A stretch of 64,000 bases of DNA from UBA12077 sp963665525 (GCA_963665525.1 OY762280.1:4154001-4218000), one strand, 5' to 3'; positions 25,453 through 35,325 are shown, counted from the first letter of the stretch. The notes: generated by a model not told the origin, from the letters alone. Numbers and translations: made by a program.

Positions 25453-25460
25453 TAAATTTG
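25453..25460 (+). promoter_or_regulatory. -7 box for waaA
   Basis: TAAATTTG fits TAnnTTTG and ends 24 bases before the ATG at 25485, leaving a short leader. Confidence 0.5.
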
Positions 25461-25484
25461 TTGCTAATTCAATTTTAATAACTA

Positions 25485-26723
25485 ATGACCATATTTTACT
25501 TATTAGGAATTCGGGTATTTAGCATTATTGTGTCGATAGCTTCATTTTTTAATCCAAAAGCAAAATTGTGGATTAAAGGCAGAAAGAATATATTTAAGAA
25601 ATTAAATTCAGAAATAAAGTCAAATGATAATATAGCCTGGTTTCATTGTGCTTCGTTAGGTGAGTTTGAGCAAGGAAGACCTGTAATAGAGGCTTTTAAA
25701 GAAAAGTACGAGGGATATAAAATACTCTTAACCTTTTATTCTCCATCGGGCTATGAAATTAGAAAAGATTATCCCCAGGCAGATTATGTGTATTATCTTC
25801 CAATTGATACCCCACGAAATGCAAAACGATTTTTAGAGATAGTCAATCCCAAAGTGGTTTTCTTTATCAAATATGAATTTTGGTATTACTTTTTAAGAGA
25901 AATTAAAAGCAGAAAAATACCACTTTATTTAGTTTCTGGAATTTTTAGAAAAAACCAGCGTTTTTTTAAGAGTATTGGAACAAAATCAAGAAAAATGCTT
26001 AAGTTCTTTACTCACTTCTTTGTACAAAATGAGGAGTCAAAGAATTTATTAAATTCAATTGATATTGAGAATGTTACCATAACAGGCGATACGCGTTTTG
26101 ATAGGGTTTATACCATCACTCAACAGTCGAAAGACTTACCAAGTATTGAAGAGTTTGCAAAAGATAATTTGGTTTTAATAGCTGGAAGTACCTGGAAACC
26201 AGATGAGGAGATATTAATTAGATACTTTAATGAAACTGCAAATCATGTTAAGTTAATTATTGCACCTCATGAAATTCATGATGAAAATATTAAACGAATT
26301 ATTAAATCCATTTCGAATCAAAAAAGTATAATTAAAGAATCGGAAGCGAATATAAATAATGTGAAAAATGCAGATGTTTTAATTATGGATAGCATTGGAT
26401 TATTGTCATCTGCATATAAATATGGTAATATTGCTTATATAGGAGGCGGTTTTGGTAGAGGAATACATAATACATTAGAAGCTGCTACTTTTGGCCTGCC
26501 AATACTCTTTGGACCGAATTATAAGAAATTTAAGGAAGCTGTTGATCTTATTAATATGAAGGGCGCTTTTTCTATCTCAAATTATGATGAATTAAAGGAA
26601 AAGTTAGATGGCTTACTAAATTCTGAAGAAAATATTAAAAGGTCTGGAGATATATCTTCAAAATATGTAATAAGCAATAGAGGAGCTACGGATCAAATTC
26701 TAAAAAAAACAGAATTTTGCTGA
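25485..26723 (+). CDS. waaA: 3-deoxy-D-manno-octulosonic acid (Kdo) transferase
   Basis: A 412-residue GT30 enzyme that adds Kdo to the lipid A precursor at the inner membrane. The N-terminus is a hydrophobic anchor (residues 1-22). The GT30 core CASLGEFEQGRPVI has the catalytic Glu60. ITGDTRFDRV, AGSTWKPDEE, IIAPHEIH and GGGFGRGIHNTLEAATFGLP, all family landmarks, follow in order. Length is typical of Bacteroidota homologues. It is a single gene with its own promoter. Confidence 0.93.
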   Translation: MTIFYLLGIRVFSIIVSIASFFNPKAKLWIKGRKNIFKKLNSEIKSNDNIAWFHCASLGEFEQGRPVIEAFKEKYEGYKILLTFYSPSGYEIRKDYPQADYVYYLPIDTPRNAKRFLEIVNPKVVFFIKYEFWYYFLREIKSRKIPLYLVSGIFRKNQRFFKSIGTKSRKMLKFFTHFFVQNEESKNLLNSIDIENVTITGDTRFDRVYTITQQSKDLPSIEEFAKDNLVLIAGSTWKPDEEILIRYFNETANHVKLIIAPHEIHDENIKRIIKSISNQKSIIKESEANINNVKNADVLIMDSIGLLSSAYKYGNIAYIGGGFGRGIHNTLEAATFGLPILFGPNYKKFKEAVDLINMKGAFSISNYDELKEKLDGLLNSEENIKRSGDISSKYVISNRGATDQILKKTEFC

Positions 26724-26898
26724 TAAGAAAGCCAAAAAGTTTCATTTTTTTAATCTAAGTTATTAACAATTGTGAATTAGTTAAAAGTGGTTTTTTTGAA
26801 AGGCGCATTTAATAGGGGTTTTAATTTTTTCTCAAATGTTAAGAAATGTTAATATGTTACTAGTTAATATTTAACCTTAACTTAATATTTTCAATATA

Positions 26899-26926
26899 TT
26901 TGATATTCCAAGAATTTCTAGTTTTG
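26899..26926 (+). promoter_or_regulatory. Promoter of the TonB receptor gene
   Basis: TTTG at 26899-26902 and TAGTTTTG at 26919-26926 form a -33/-7 pair with a 16-base spacer, a little shorter than usual. The ATG at 26983 leaves a leader of about 50 bases. Confidence 0.5.
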
Positions 26927-26982
26927 TAGTCTTGTAATTTCTAAATTTAAATTAATATAAACCCAAACCTTAAAACAATTCT

Positions 26983-29634
26983 ATGATGAAAATCTTTAAA
27001 AGTAAAATTCTTATTTTGGCTATGATGCTAATGTCATTTGCATCATTTGGTCAATCGACAGTGAAAGGTATTCTCGTTGATGCTCAAAGCGGAGAGGTAC
27101 TTATTGGAGCTTCTGTAGTTGTTGATGGTACAACTATAGGTACAGCTACAGCTCTTGATGGGAGCTTTAAAATTATGGTTCCATCCGGAGAGCAAAAATT
27201 AATCTTATCTTATGTTGGTTATATCGAGCAGATAAAAGATATAACGGTTACAGGCGAAGAAGTGGATTTAGGTAAAGTAGCTCTTGAATCGGATGCTGTA
27301 AATATTGATGCAGTAAAAGTGGTTGCGTCTGTTGCTGTTGCAAGAGAAACACCAGTAGCAATTTCTACAATTCAGCCACAACAAATTGCTGAAAAGTTAG
27401 GAACAAAAGAGTATCCAGAAATTTTAAAATCAACACCTGGTGTTTATGCAACAAAGCAAGGTGGTGCATTTGGTGATTCAAGAATTAACATTCGTGGTTT
27501 CGACCAAAGAAATACAGCTACCATGATTAATGGTGTTCCTGTAAACGATATGGAAAACGGATGGGTATATTGGTCAAACTGGGCTGGTTTAGCTGACGTA
27601 ACTCGCTCAATGCAGGTTCAAAGAGGTCTCGGTGCTTCTAAAGTGGCTGTACCTTCTTTAGGTGGTACTATCAATATTCTTACAAAAACTACAGATGCAA
27701 AACAGGGTGGTTCTGCATTTGTTACTGCTGGTGCATTTGGTTATAAAAAATATGGATTCACACTTTCTACTGGTTTATCTGATAATGGATGGGCTGCAAC
27801 AATCTCTTTAGCAAAATCTGAAGGAGATGGATTTGTTGATGGAACACAGTTTGAATCGTATTCATACTTTGCTAATATCTCAAAAAGAATAAATGATAAG
27901 CATACTTTAGCATTCTCAATTTTCGGTGCTCCACAATGGCACGGACAAAGAGATAGAGGATCTAAATTATCTATTGATGAATGGCAAGATAAAGGTATAA
28001 AATATAACCCTGACTGGGGATATAAAAATGGAGAAGTATTCTATGCTGAAAAGAATAAATATCACAAGCCTCAAGCTATCTTAAACCACTTCTGGACCAT
28101 GGATGAAAATACCAGTTTAATTACTTCTATTTATGCTTCTGTAGGTACAGGTTATGGTACTGGAGAATATAATCCTGATGGAGCAACTTCTAAATTCTAT
28201 GCTGATGATTATCAGAGAGAAGGTCAGATTGATTTTGATAAGATTGTTGATGAAAATATAGCAGCAGGAAGTGCTGGTTCACAATCTATTTTAAGAACTT
28301 CGGCTAATAACCATCAATGGTATGGTTTAATTACTTCTTTCAATAAAGAATTAGGCGACCTTGATATCATGGCTGGTCTTGATGGAAGATATTATATAGG
28401 TGAGCACTATAGACAAGTTGAAGATTTATTAGGTGGTGAATTCATGTTGGATGATGTAGATTATAATACACCAACAAAAGTGGTTCGTAAAGGTGATAAA
28501 ATTGCTTATTATAATGATGGCCATGTAGGTTGGATTGGTGGTTTTGCTCAGGCAGAATATACCCTTGGCAATTTAAATACATTCGTATCCTTGGCTCTTT
28601 CTAATAAGTCATATAAAAGAGTTGACTACTTTAACTATTTTACTGACGATTTAATTGATCAAATTAACAATGATGCAGCTCTGGAACAATATTACAGAGA
28701 TGAAATTGGTGATCGTAAATTCTTAGAAGCAATGAAAGGTCAGGAGTCTGACTGGGCAAGTTTCTTAGGTTTCTCAATTAAAGGTGGAGCAAACTACAAA
28801 TTAACTGATAACCATAATGTATTTTTCAATACTGGTTATTTCGAACGTCAACCTGATTTTGATGCGGTTTTCTTAAATTATATTAATGACCTGAACGAGG
28901 ATGCAGTAAATGAAAAGGCATTTAGTTTTGAGTTAGGATATGGTTATGTGTCAAGTATGATTTCTGGTAACTTAAACGCTTATTATACTAAGTGGGGAGA
29001 TAAAACATTTACTCCTTCATATGGTGTAACTGATGCTACTACTGGAGCAAGAACTTATTACACAGCTAATATCTTGGGTATTGATGCTGCTCACATGGGA
29101 GTTGAATTAGACTTTGTAGCAAAACCAACAACTAAATTAGAAATTTCAGGTTTTGTATCAGTTGGTGACTGGAGATGGTTATCAGATGTTGAAGACGTTG
29201 GAATCTATGATGACAACCAGAATCTGTTAGATACTAAGAGTCTTTACTTAAAAGATGTACACGTAGGTGATGCTGCTCAAACTACTTTTGGTTTAGGTCT
29301 TGACTATGAATTATTAAAAGGACTTAAGTTTGGTGTTGATTATAACTACTATGATAACATTTATGCTGACTTTGACGTAGAAGATAGAGATGATGATACT
29401 GCTGGTAATCCTGATTCTTGGAAATTACCTTTTTATAGTTTATTTGATATGAACTTAAGATATAATTTCGAAGTTTCGGATCTTAAAGCTACTCTTTATT
29501 GTAATGTTGATAACTTATTTGACACAGAATATATTTCTGAAGCATATGGTGGTACAGGTGACGATTGGAGATCAACAACTGTATTTTATGGCTGGGGACG
29601 TTCTTGGTCAGTTGGTTTAAAAGTTAGATTTTAA
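26983..29634 (+). CDS. TonB-dependent receptor with carboxypeptidase-like N-domain
   Basis: An 883-residue outer-membrane receptor. Signal peptide at 1-23 ending SFGQ; a carboxypeptidase-regulatory-like domain at about 25-105 (VKGILVDAQSGEVLIGASV ... LSYVGY); a plug with PEILKSTPGVYATKQGG, RINIRGFDQRNT and GLGASKVAVPSLGGTINI; then a beta-barrel ending in SWSVGLKVRF with the terminal Phe. It is shorter than SusC proteins and no SusD follows. The next two genes encode a repeat lipoprotein and a nucleotide pyrophosphatase-like lipoprotein, so the cargo may be a nucleotide, phosphodiester or phosphate source. That is inference only. Confidence 0.92.
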   Translation: MMKIFKSKILILAMMLMSFASFGQSTVKGILVDAQSGEVLIGASVVVDGTTIGTATALDGSFKIMVPSGEQKLILSYVGYIEQIKDITVTGEEVDLGKVALESDAVNIDAVKVVASVAVARETPVAISTIQPQQIAEKLGTKEYPEILKSTPGVYATKQGGAFGDSRINIRGFDQRNTATMINGVPVNDMENGWVYWSNWAGLADVTRSMQVQRGLGASKVAVPSLGGTINILTKTTDAKQGGSAFVTAGAFGYKKYGFTLSTGLSDNGWAATISLAKSEGDGFVDGTQFESYSYFANISKRINDKHTLAFSIFGAPQWHGQRDRGSKLSIDEWQDKGIKYNPDWGYKNGEVFYAEKNKYHKPQAILNHFWTMDENTSLITSIYASVGTGYGTGEYNPDGATSKFYADDYQREGQIDFDKIVDENIAAGSAGSQSILRTSANNHQWYGLITSFNKELGDLDIMAGLDGRYYIGEHYRQVEDLLGGEFMLDDVDYNTPTKVVRKGDKIAYYNDGHVGWIGGFAQAEYTLGNLNTFVSLALSNKSYKRVDYFNYFTDDLIDQINNDAALEQYYRDEIGDRKFLEAMKGQESDWASFLGFSIKGGANYKLTDNHNVFFNTGYFERQPDFDAVFLNYINDLNEDAVNEKAFSFELGYGYVSSMISGNLNAYYTKWGDKTFTPSYGVTDATTGARTYYTANILGIDAAHMGVELDFVAKPTTKLEISGFVSVGDWRWLSDVEDVGIYDDNQNLLDTKSLYLKDVHVGDAAQTTFGLGLDYELLKGLKFGVDYNYYDNIYADFDVEDRDDDTAGNPDSWKLPFYSLFDMNLRYNFEVSDLKATLYCNVDNLFDTEYISEAYGGTGDDWRSTTVFYGWGRSWSVGLKVRF

Positions 29635-29655
29635 TATTTCTAAAAAGATTAAATT

Positions 29656-30915
29656 ATGAAAAACTTAAAAATATTTAATATACTCCTTGCTTTAATCTTA
29701 ATGATTTCGGCATGTGATAGTACTTATGACGATATCTATGATGAAATAGATAAAGATAATGCAGCAAAAGATTCTGTAGATCTTCATTACAGTGATAAAA
29801 CAGAATCTCCTGAAACCTACACTATGCTTGAAGATGATTATAGTGCATTGAAAGCTATTCTTGAAGATATGGGTACTGCCTACGAAGATGCAGCAAACAG
29901 CTTAGGTTATGGAAGTTTCTCTGATGATGCACCTGCAGACGAATATTTACCATATTTATTAGATGTAAAATTCTTCTCTTATACTGCTGGAACAGAAATG
30001 ATTGTTACGTATAAAAATTATACTGGTAGTAGTTATGAAGATGTTGCTGATTTGGATGAATGGGAATTAGAAAGTGCAAATTATGCAATGTTTGCAGCAT
30101 TAGAAGGTGATGATTATTTTACATCTTCAACTCCTGCTGATGATTATATTCCTTTAATATTAGAAGCAAATTATCCTTTAGCCGAAGCAGGTACAGAAAT
30201 GTTCGTTAAGTACATTTATAAAGGTTCTCACTATGAAACTTATACTGAACTTGAATTTAATGGAACTACTTGGGTTTTCACTGGAGCTACTTCAGGTTTA
30301 GACGTTGATAATGCTTATGAACTAGAAGATGCTGATTATGAGGATATGGGTTCAGGACCTGGAGAGTATCATAGTTTCTCTGATTATAATTTACCTGAAG
30401 ACTACTTGCCAGATTGGATGTTAACAGAATATCCTTCTGCAGTTACTGGAGATAAGCAAGTAATTATTTACTATTGGTATGGTGAAGGTGATAGATATGC
30501 TGGATTTACTAAGTCTGAAGCTGGAAACTGGACAAAAACGCATTCTGTGGAATATAATTGGGATTCTGGTGATTTTAATGTGAAAACATTATCTGTTACA
30601 GCTGATGCGCAAGCACTATTTAAGTTTACAACAGACGAAGGTTGGTTATTTGTTCCACCATTAAAATTTGTTGAAACTACAGCTGCTGCAACAAGAACTT
30701 ATGAATTGCAAGATGCAGATTACGAATTAGTTGGAGATGGTAAATATAAAAACTTTACTATTGCTGATGGTGGTATTATTGAAAAAATATCTACGATCCT
30801 GAAAGCTAATTTCAATGATTTGGCTGTAGGTGATATATTCGAGGTTACTTATAAAGGATATGATGGAGGAGTAGATACTTACACCATTAATCTTGAAGTA
30901 CAACTTGACGTTTAA
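29656..30915 (+). CDS. Repeat lipoprotein, partner of the TonB receptor
   Basis: A 419-residue, very acidic lipoprotein with lipobox ISAC (Cys20). After a short Asp-rich linker it shows four degenerate copies of an 80-90 residue unit, starting near residues 55, 136, 221 and 346. Each has an opening like YELxDADY, a middle SFSDxxxPxDYLPxxL and a hydrophobic strand like GTEMxVxYKxY. The copies differ widely, so the repeat is old. I do not recognise a function; similar units occur in surface lipoproteins next to receptors in this phylum. It follows the receptor gene by 21 bases and ends at a strong terminator. It is probably surface-exposed and may bind the receptor's cargo. Confidence 0.8.
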   Translation: MKNLKIFNILLALILMISACDSTYDDIYDEIDKDNAAKDSVDLHYSDKTESPETYTMLEDDYSALKAILEDMGTAYEDAANSLGYGSFSDDAPADEYLPYLLDVKFFSYTAGTEMIVTYKNYTGSSYEDVADLDEWELESANYAMFAALEGDDYFTSSTPADDYIPLILEANYPLAEAGTEMFVKYIYKGSHYETYTELEFNGTTWVFTGATSGLDVDNAYELEDADYEDMGSGPGEYHSFSDYNLPEDYLPDWMLTEYPSAVTGDKQVIIYYWYGEGDRYAGFTKSEAGNWTKTHSVEYNWDSGDFNVKTLSVTADAQALFKFTTDEGWLFVPPLKFVETTAAATRTYELQDADYELVGDGKYKNFTIADGGIIEKISTILKANFNDLAVGDIFEVTYKGYDGGVDTYTINLEVQLDV

Positions 30916-30936
30916 TTTATTAAAGTCGATGAATAT

Positions 30937-30973
30937 GAAAGCTGCCATTATTGGCAGCTTTCTTTATTTATTT
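30937..30973 (+). terminator. Terminator after receptor-lipoprotein pair
   Basis: GAAAGCTGCC (30937-30946) and GGCAGCTTTC (30953-30962) form a perfect 10-base stem with a 6-base loop and a T-rich tail. Confidence 0.85.
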
Positions 30974-31004
30974 GTGAGTGTTGTTATTTTAATAGCTAAA
31001 TTTG
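30971..31004 (+). promoter_or_regulatory. Promoter of the phosphodiesterase gene
   Basis: TTTG at 30971-30974, a 22-base spacer and TAAATTTG at 30997-31004. The ATG is at 31023, so this gene can be transcribed apart from the receptor pair. Confidence 0.55.
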
Positions 31005-31022
31005 TTATAAAAATAGTATGTC

Positions 31023-32249
31023 ATGAAAATAGGATATATAAAGCTGTTATTTTTTGTATTAGCATTAAGTTCTTGTAATAGTAATTTTCAAAAAGAGAAT
31101 ATTCAGGATAATAAACCCTATGTTGTTATGTTGTCTATGGATGGTTTTCGTTGGGATTATCCTGATAAAGCAAATACTCCGAATTTAGATTATATTGAAA
31201 AAATTGGAGTAAAAGCTCAAGCGAGTATTCCTTGTTTTCCTACTAAAACTTTTCCAAATCATTATTCCATGGCAACAGGATTATACCCGCAAAATCATGG
31301 TATTATTTTTAATAATTTTTTTGCAACTGATATTGAAAAATATTATTCTTTATCGAATATGGAAGCAGTTACTGATCCGGAATTTTATTTTGGAGAACCA
31401 ATTTGGGTTACTGCAGAAAAGCAGGGAGTAAAAAGTGCATCCTATTTTTGGGTAGGGGCTGATGCCCCGCACGATTCTATATTCCCAACGTATCATTATA
31501 CTTATGATGGTTCTGTTCCTTTTGAAGAAAGAATAGATGGAGTAATAGATTGGCTTAAGTTGCCGGAAGAAAAAAGGCCGCACCTTATTATGTGGTATAT
31601 TCAAGAACCAGATAGTAAAGGACATGATGTAGGTCCAAATCATCCAGAAACAATAGAAACAGTTGAATACTTAGATAGTCTTGTGGGTGTTTTTTATGCA
31701 AAAATCAATGCTTTAACTATTTCTGATAAAATCAATGTTATTATTACATCAGATCATGGCATGGGAGAAATTTCAGATCAACGAGTTATTTATTTAGATC
31801 ATTATATTCCAAAAGAATGGTGTCATAATATAGATGGAAATAACCCGGTTTATTCATTAGACATTAAAGATGAGTATTATGATACAGCGTATTCAATTCT
31901 TTCAAGTCTTCAACATATGAAAGTCTGGAAAAAGGATCAAGTTCCTGATAGATTGCATTTTTCTAATAGTGATAGAATAAAAGATTTTGTGATTGTTGCA
32001 GATAGCAGTTGGAGTTTATTAAAATCAAATAAAAGGAAATTTTATTCGGGAGGAACACATGGCTATGATAATCAGAATACCGATATGCATGCTATCTTTT
32101 ATGCTTATGGGCCAGATTTTAAAAGTAATTATAAGCATCCGGCAATAAATAATATCGATATTTTTCCATTAATATGTAAGCTATTAAAAATCGAAGGACC
32201 TGAAGTTGATGGTAAAATTGAAAAAACCATTGAAATGTTAAAAAAGTAA
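31023..32249 (+). CDS. Ectonucleotide pyrophosphatase/phosphodiesterase-type lipoprotein
   Basis: A 408-residue lipoprotein with lipobox ALSSC (Cys18). The alkaline phosphatase-superfamily core has all expected metal and nucleophile motifs: MLSMDGFRWDY (first Asp), PTKTFPNHYSMATGLYP (Thr nucleophile of the NPP type), YIQEPDSKGHDVGP, IITSDHGMGEI and GGTHGYDN. NPP enzymes split nucleotide di- and triphosphates or other phosphodiesters. The motif set points to an NPP rather than an alkaline phosphatase. It has its own promoter after the terminator of the receptor pair. Substrate is not known. Confidence 0.88.
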   Translation: MKIGYIKLLFFVLALSSCNSNFQKENIQDNKPYVVMLSMDGFRWDYPDKANTPNLDYIEKIGVKAQASIPCFPTKTFPNHYSMATGLYPQNHGIIFNNFFATDIEKYYSLSNMEAVTDPEFYFGEPIWVTAEKQGVKSASYFWVGADAPHDSIFPTYHYTYDGSVPFEERIDGVIDWLKLPEEKRPHLIMWYIQEPDSKGHDVGPNHPETIETVEYLDSLVGVFYAKINALTISDKINVIITSDHGMGEISDQRVIYLDHYIPKEWCHNIDGNNPVYSLDIKDEYYDTAYSILSSLQHMKVWKKDQVPDRLHFSNSDRIKDFVIVADSSWSLLKSNKRKFYSGGTHGYDNQNTDMHAIFYAYGPDFKSNYKHPAINNIDIFPLICKLLKIEGPEVDGKIEKTIEMLKK

Positions 32250-32654
32250 TTTCACCTAAGATTTACAATCAAAATAGTTGTAATTTACAATGTAAAGATT
32301 ATTAACAACTTAACATGTGGATGCTAGACGTTCATATCTCTGTTAATAAAATATTTCTTCTTTAAAATTCCTTTCAGAATAGCCCTTTTTGAGGTTATTA
32401 ACAATCCTTGTGAAAATTAAAATCAAGCATTATTTTTAATTGTAGTTTTTTTTAGTTATGAGGCTGAAATCCTTTAATATCAACGTTTATAGGCGTTTGA
32501 GAAGCTTCGTTAATAACTCTTAAATAATGTTGAAAAATACGATTGCTTACCTCTTGTTACAAAAATTAAGTATGATTAATTTAGCAATACCTTTTCTAAA
32601 AATGTTACAAAACATATACGAAAATTCATAAAACTATTATAAAATCTGCTTAAA
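32250..32654. other. 405-base gap upstream of the B12-dependent reductase gene
   Basis: I see no credible coding sequence here. TTATTAACAA occurs exactly at 32299-32308 and 32395-32404, and GTTAATAAC, its reversed core, near 32510. There is no exact TAnnTTTG box; TACCTTTT at 32589-32596 is the closest. I see no cobalamin riboswitch core. The gap may hold the reductase's regulatory sites. Confidence 0.35.
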
Positions 32655-35231
32655 ATGGATGTAAAAGGAATGGCAACAGATGGAAAAATAAGCGAGGTTT
32701 CGCAAGAAAAAACAAAACAAAGAACGTATACCTTCGATGAGGCGTTTAAAAGTTCAAAGGAATATTTTGGAGGAGATGAACTTGCTGCTCGTGTATGGGC
32801 AAACAAGTATGCTTTAAAAGATTCATATGGTAATCTTTTTGAAAAAAATCCCGACGAAATGCATAAAAGGCTTGCAAAAGAAATTGCAAGAATTGAAAAC
32901 AGGTATCCAAACCCAATGAGTGAGGAAAAAATTTATGATCTTTTAAAAGAGTTTAAATATATCATTCCTCAGGGCGGTCCAATGTCAGGAATTGGTAATA
33001 AATATCAAATAGCTTCATTATCGAATTGTTTTGTAATTGGTCATAAAAACCCGGCAGATTCTTATGGTGGAATTATGAAAATTGATCAAGAACAGGTGCA
33101 GCTAATGAAAAGACGCGGTGGTGTAGGTCATGATTTATCTCACATTCGCCCACAAGGGAGCCCTGTTTTAAATAGTGCTTTAACATCAACAGGAGTTGTT
33201 CCATTTATGGAGCGTTATTCTAACTCGACACGTGAGGTTGCGCAGGATGGTCGACGAGGAGCTCTTATGTTAAGTATTTCAAGTAAGCATCCAGATGCAG
33301 AAAAATTTATTGATGCTAAATTAGAAGCGGGAAAAGTAACAGGAGCGAATGTTTCTGTTCGTATTGATGATGAATTCATGAGATCGGTTGTAAGTAATAA
33401 GCCTTATACACAACAGTATCCGGTTGATGCTAAAGAACCTGTATTCGAACAAAAGGTAGATGCTTCTAAAATATGGAAAAAGATCGTTCATAATGCATGG
33501 AAATCAGCAGAACCAGGAATACTTTTCTGGGATACCATTATCAATGAATCAGTAGCTGATAGTTATGCCGATAAAGGATATAGAACCGTTTCTACAAATC
33601 CTTGTGGCGAAATTCCATTATGTCCATATGATAGTTGTAGATTATTAGCAGTTAACTTATATAGTTATGTAGAAAACCCATTTACCTCAGAAGCTAAATT
33701 CAACTTTGACTTATTTAAAGAGCATGTTGGATACGCACAAAGAATAATGGATGATATTATTGATCTGGAAATTGAAAAGATTGATGCTATCTTAGGAAAA
33801 ATAGAGAATGATCCAGAGGATTATGAGGTGAAAATGGTAGAAGATAGATTGTGGAGAAACATTCGACAAAAAGCTCTTGAAGGTCGTAGAACGGGTGTTG
33901 GAATAACTGCTGAAGGAGATATGTTAGCTGCATTAGGATTACAATACGGTAGCGAAATTGGAGTTGATTTTTCAGAAGAAGTTCATAAAACAATTGCTAT
34001 AGCAGCTTATCGTTCTTCTGTTGATATGGCTAAAGAACGTGGTTCATTTGAAATATTTGATGCTCAAAAAGAAAAGGATAATCCATTTATCTTAAGATTA
34101 AAAGAGAACGATGAGCAATTATATGCCGATATGGTTCAGTATGGACGAAGAAATATTGCATTATTAACAATTGCACCTACAGGAACAACAAGTTTAATGA
34201 CTCAGACAACTTCTGGAATAGAGCCTGTGTTTATGCCGGTTTATAAAAGGAGAAGAAAAGTAAATCCAAATGATCCTGAAACAACAGTTTCGTTTATTGA
34301 TGAAGTTGGTGATTCCTGGGAAGAATATAATGTGTTTCATCATAAATTTATTGACTGGTTAAGCATTAATGGGTATAATCCGGAAGAAGTAAAAACGATG
34401 TCGGATGATGAAATTAATGAAATCATCGAAAAAACTCCTTACCACAAATCAACCTCAAACGATGTAGACTGGGTAAGTAAAGTAAAAATGCAAGGAAGAA
34501 TTCAGAAATGGGTTGATCATTCAATTAGTGTTACGATTAATTTACCAGAAAATGCAAGCGAAGATTTAGTAGGTCAATTGTATGTAACAGCCTGGGAAAG
34601 TGGATGTAAAGGTGTTACTGTATATCGTGAAGGTTCGCGTTCTGGCGTATTAGTATCCAATAAGAAAGATAAAAAAGAAGAAGCTAGCCATAAGCGTCCA
34701 AAAAGTTTAAAAGCTGAAATTATTCGTTTTAGTAATAATGATGAAAAATGGATTGCATTTGTTGGTGTAAAAGATGATCGTCCGTACGAAATTTTTACAG
34801 GTTTAGCTGATGAGGAAATGTTCCCGATTCCTAAATCTATTAAAAAAGGTAAAATTATTAAGGTAAAAGATCGTGAAGGAAAGAGTCGTTACGATTTCCA
34901 ATACATTGATAAATATGGTTACGAAAATACTTTAGGTGGTTTATCACATATGTTCCAAAAAGAATTCTGGAATTATGCGAAACTTATTTCCGGAGTATTA
35001 CGCCATGGCATGCCAATTCCTGATGTAGTGAATTTGGTTCAATCATTAAGATTGGATAGTGAAACAATCAATACATGGAAAAATGGAGTTGAACGTGCAT
35101 TAAAGAAATATATTCCTGATGGAACGAAAGCAAAAGCTGGTACTAAGTGTGCAGAATGCGGATCGGAAAGTGTTGTTTACCAGGAAGGTTGCTTAATTTG
35201 TCAGGATTGTGGACATTCAAAATGTGGATAA
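32655..35231 (+). CDS. nrdJ: Adenosylcobalamin-dependent ribonucleotide reductase (class II)
   Basis: An 858-residue enzyme making deoxyribonucleotides with coenzyme B12, usable with or without oxygen. SLSNCFVIG carries one active-site Cys and NPCGEIPLCPYDSC (near 314-327) the thiyl-radical Cys and Glu. LTIAPTGTTSLM and a long TSCPD-type C-terminal region follow. The tail has four or more cysteines (CAECGSESVVYQEGCLICQDCG) and ends SKCG; such a tail re-reduces the active site and may bind zinc. The ATG at 32655 is followed by another in frame after five codons; either would do. It stands alone between a long upstream gap and a terminator. Confidence 0.93.
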   Translation: MDVKGMATDGKISEVSQEKTKQRTYTFDEAFKSSKEYFGGDELAARVWANKYALKDSYGNLFEKNPDEMHKRLAKEIARIENRYPNPMSEEKIYDLLKEFKYIIPQGGPMSGIGNKYQIASLSNCFVIGHKNPADSYGGIMKIDQEQVQLMKRRGGVGHDLSHIRPQGSPVLNSALTSTGVVPFMERYSNSTREVAQDGRRGALMLSISSKHPDAEKFIDAKLEAGKVTGANVSVRIDDEFMRSVVSNKPYTQQYPVDAKEPVFEQKVDASKIWKKIVHNAWKSAEPGILFWDTIINESVADSYADKGYRTVSTNPCGEIPLCPYDSCRLLAVNLYSYVENPFTSEAKFNFDLFKEHVGYAQRIMDDIIDLEIEKIDAILGKIENDPEDYEVKMVEDRLWRNIRQKALEGRRTGVGITAEGDMLAALGLQYGSEIGVDFSEEVHKTIAIAAYRSSVDMAKERGSFEIFDAQKEKDNPFILRLKENDEQLYADMVQYGRRNIALLTIAPTGTTSLMTQTTSGIEPVFMPVYKRRRKVNPNDPETTVSFIDEVGDSWEEYNVFHHKFIDWLSINGYNPEEVKTMSDDEINEIIEKTPYHKSTSNDVDWVSKVKMQGRIQKWVDHSISVTINLPENASEDLVGQLYVTAWESGCKGVTVYREGSRSGVLVSNKKDKKEEASHKRPKSLKAEIIRFSNNDEKWIAFVGVKDDRPYEIFTGLADEEMFPIPKSIKKGKIIKVKDREGKSRYDFQYIDKYGYENTLGGLSHMFQKEFWNYAKLISGVLRHGMPIPDVVNLVQSLRLDSETINTWKNGVERALKKYIPDGTKAKAGTKCAECGSESVVYQEGCLICQDCGHSKCG

Positions 35232-35290
35232 CATAGTTCTAAAAGTTATTGTTTTATTTAATTTGCAAAATTAACAATACTCTACATCAA

Positions 35291-35325
35291 TGAAAACCCC
35301 GGCTTAGGCTGGGGTTTTCATTTTG
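35291..35325 (+). terminator. Terminator of nrdJ
   Basis: TGAAAACCCC (35291-35300) pairs with GGGGTTTTCA (35311-35320), with further weak pairing inside the 10-base loop, followed by TTTTG. Confidence 0.85.

Noticed and set aside
30893..31078. Short frame across the end of the repeat lipoprotein gene
   Set aside because: It spans the terminator stem and the start of the phosphodiesterase gene; a shadow frame.
32250..32654. Cobalamin riboswitch before nrdJ
   Set aside because: I looked for the B12-box and core stems and saw none; the region is AT-rich with only short repeats.
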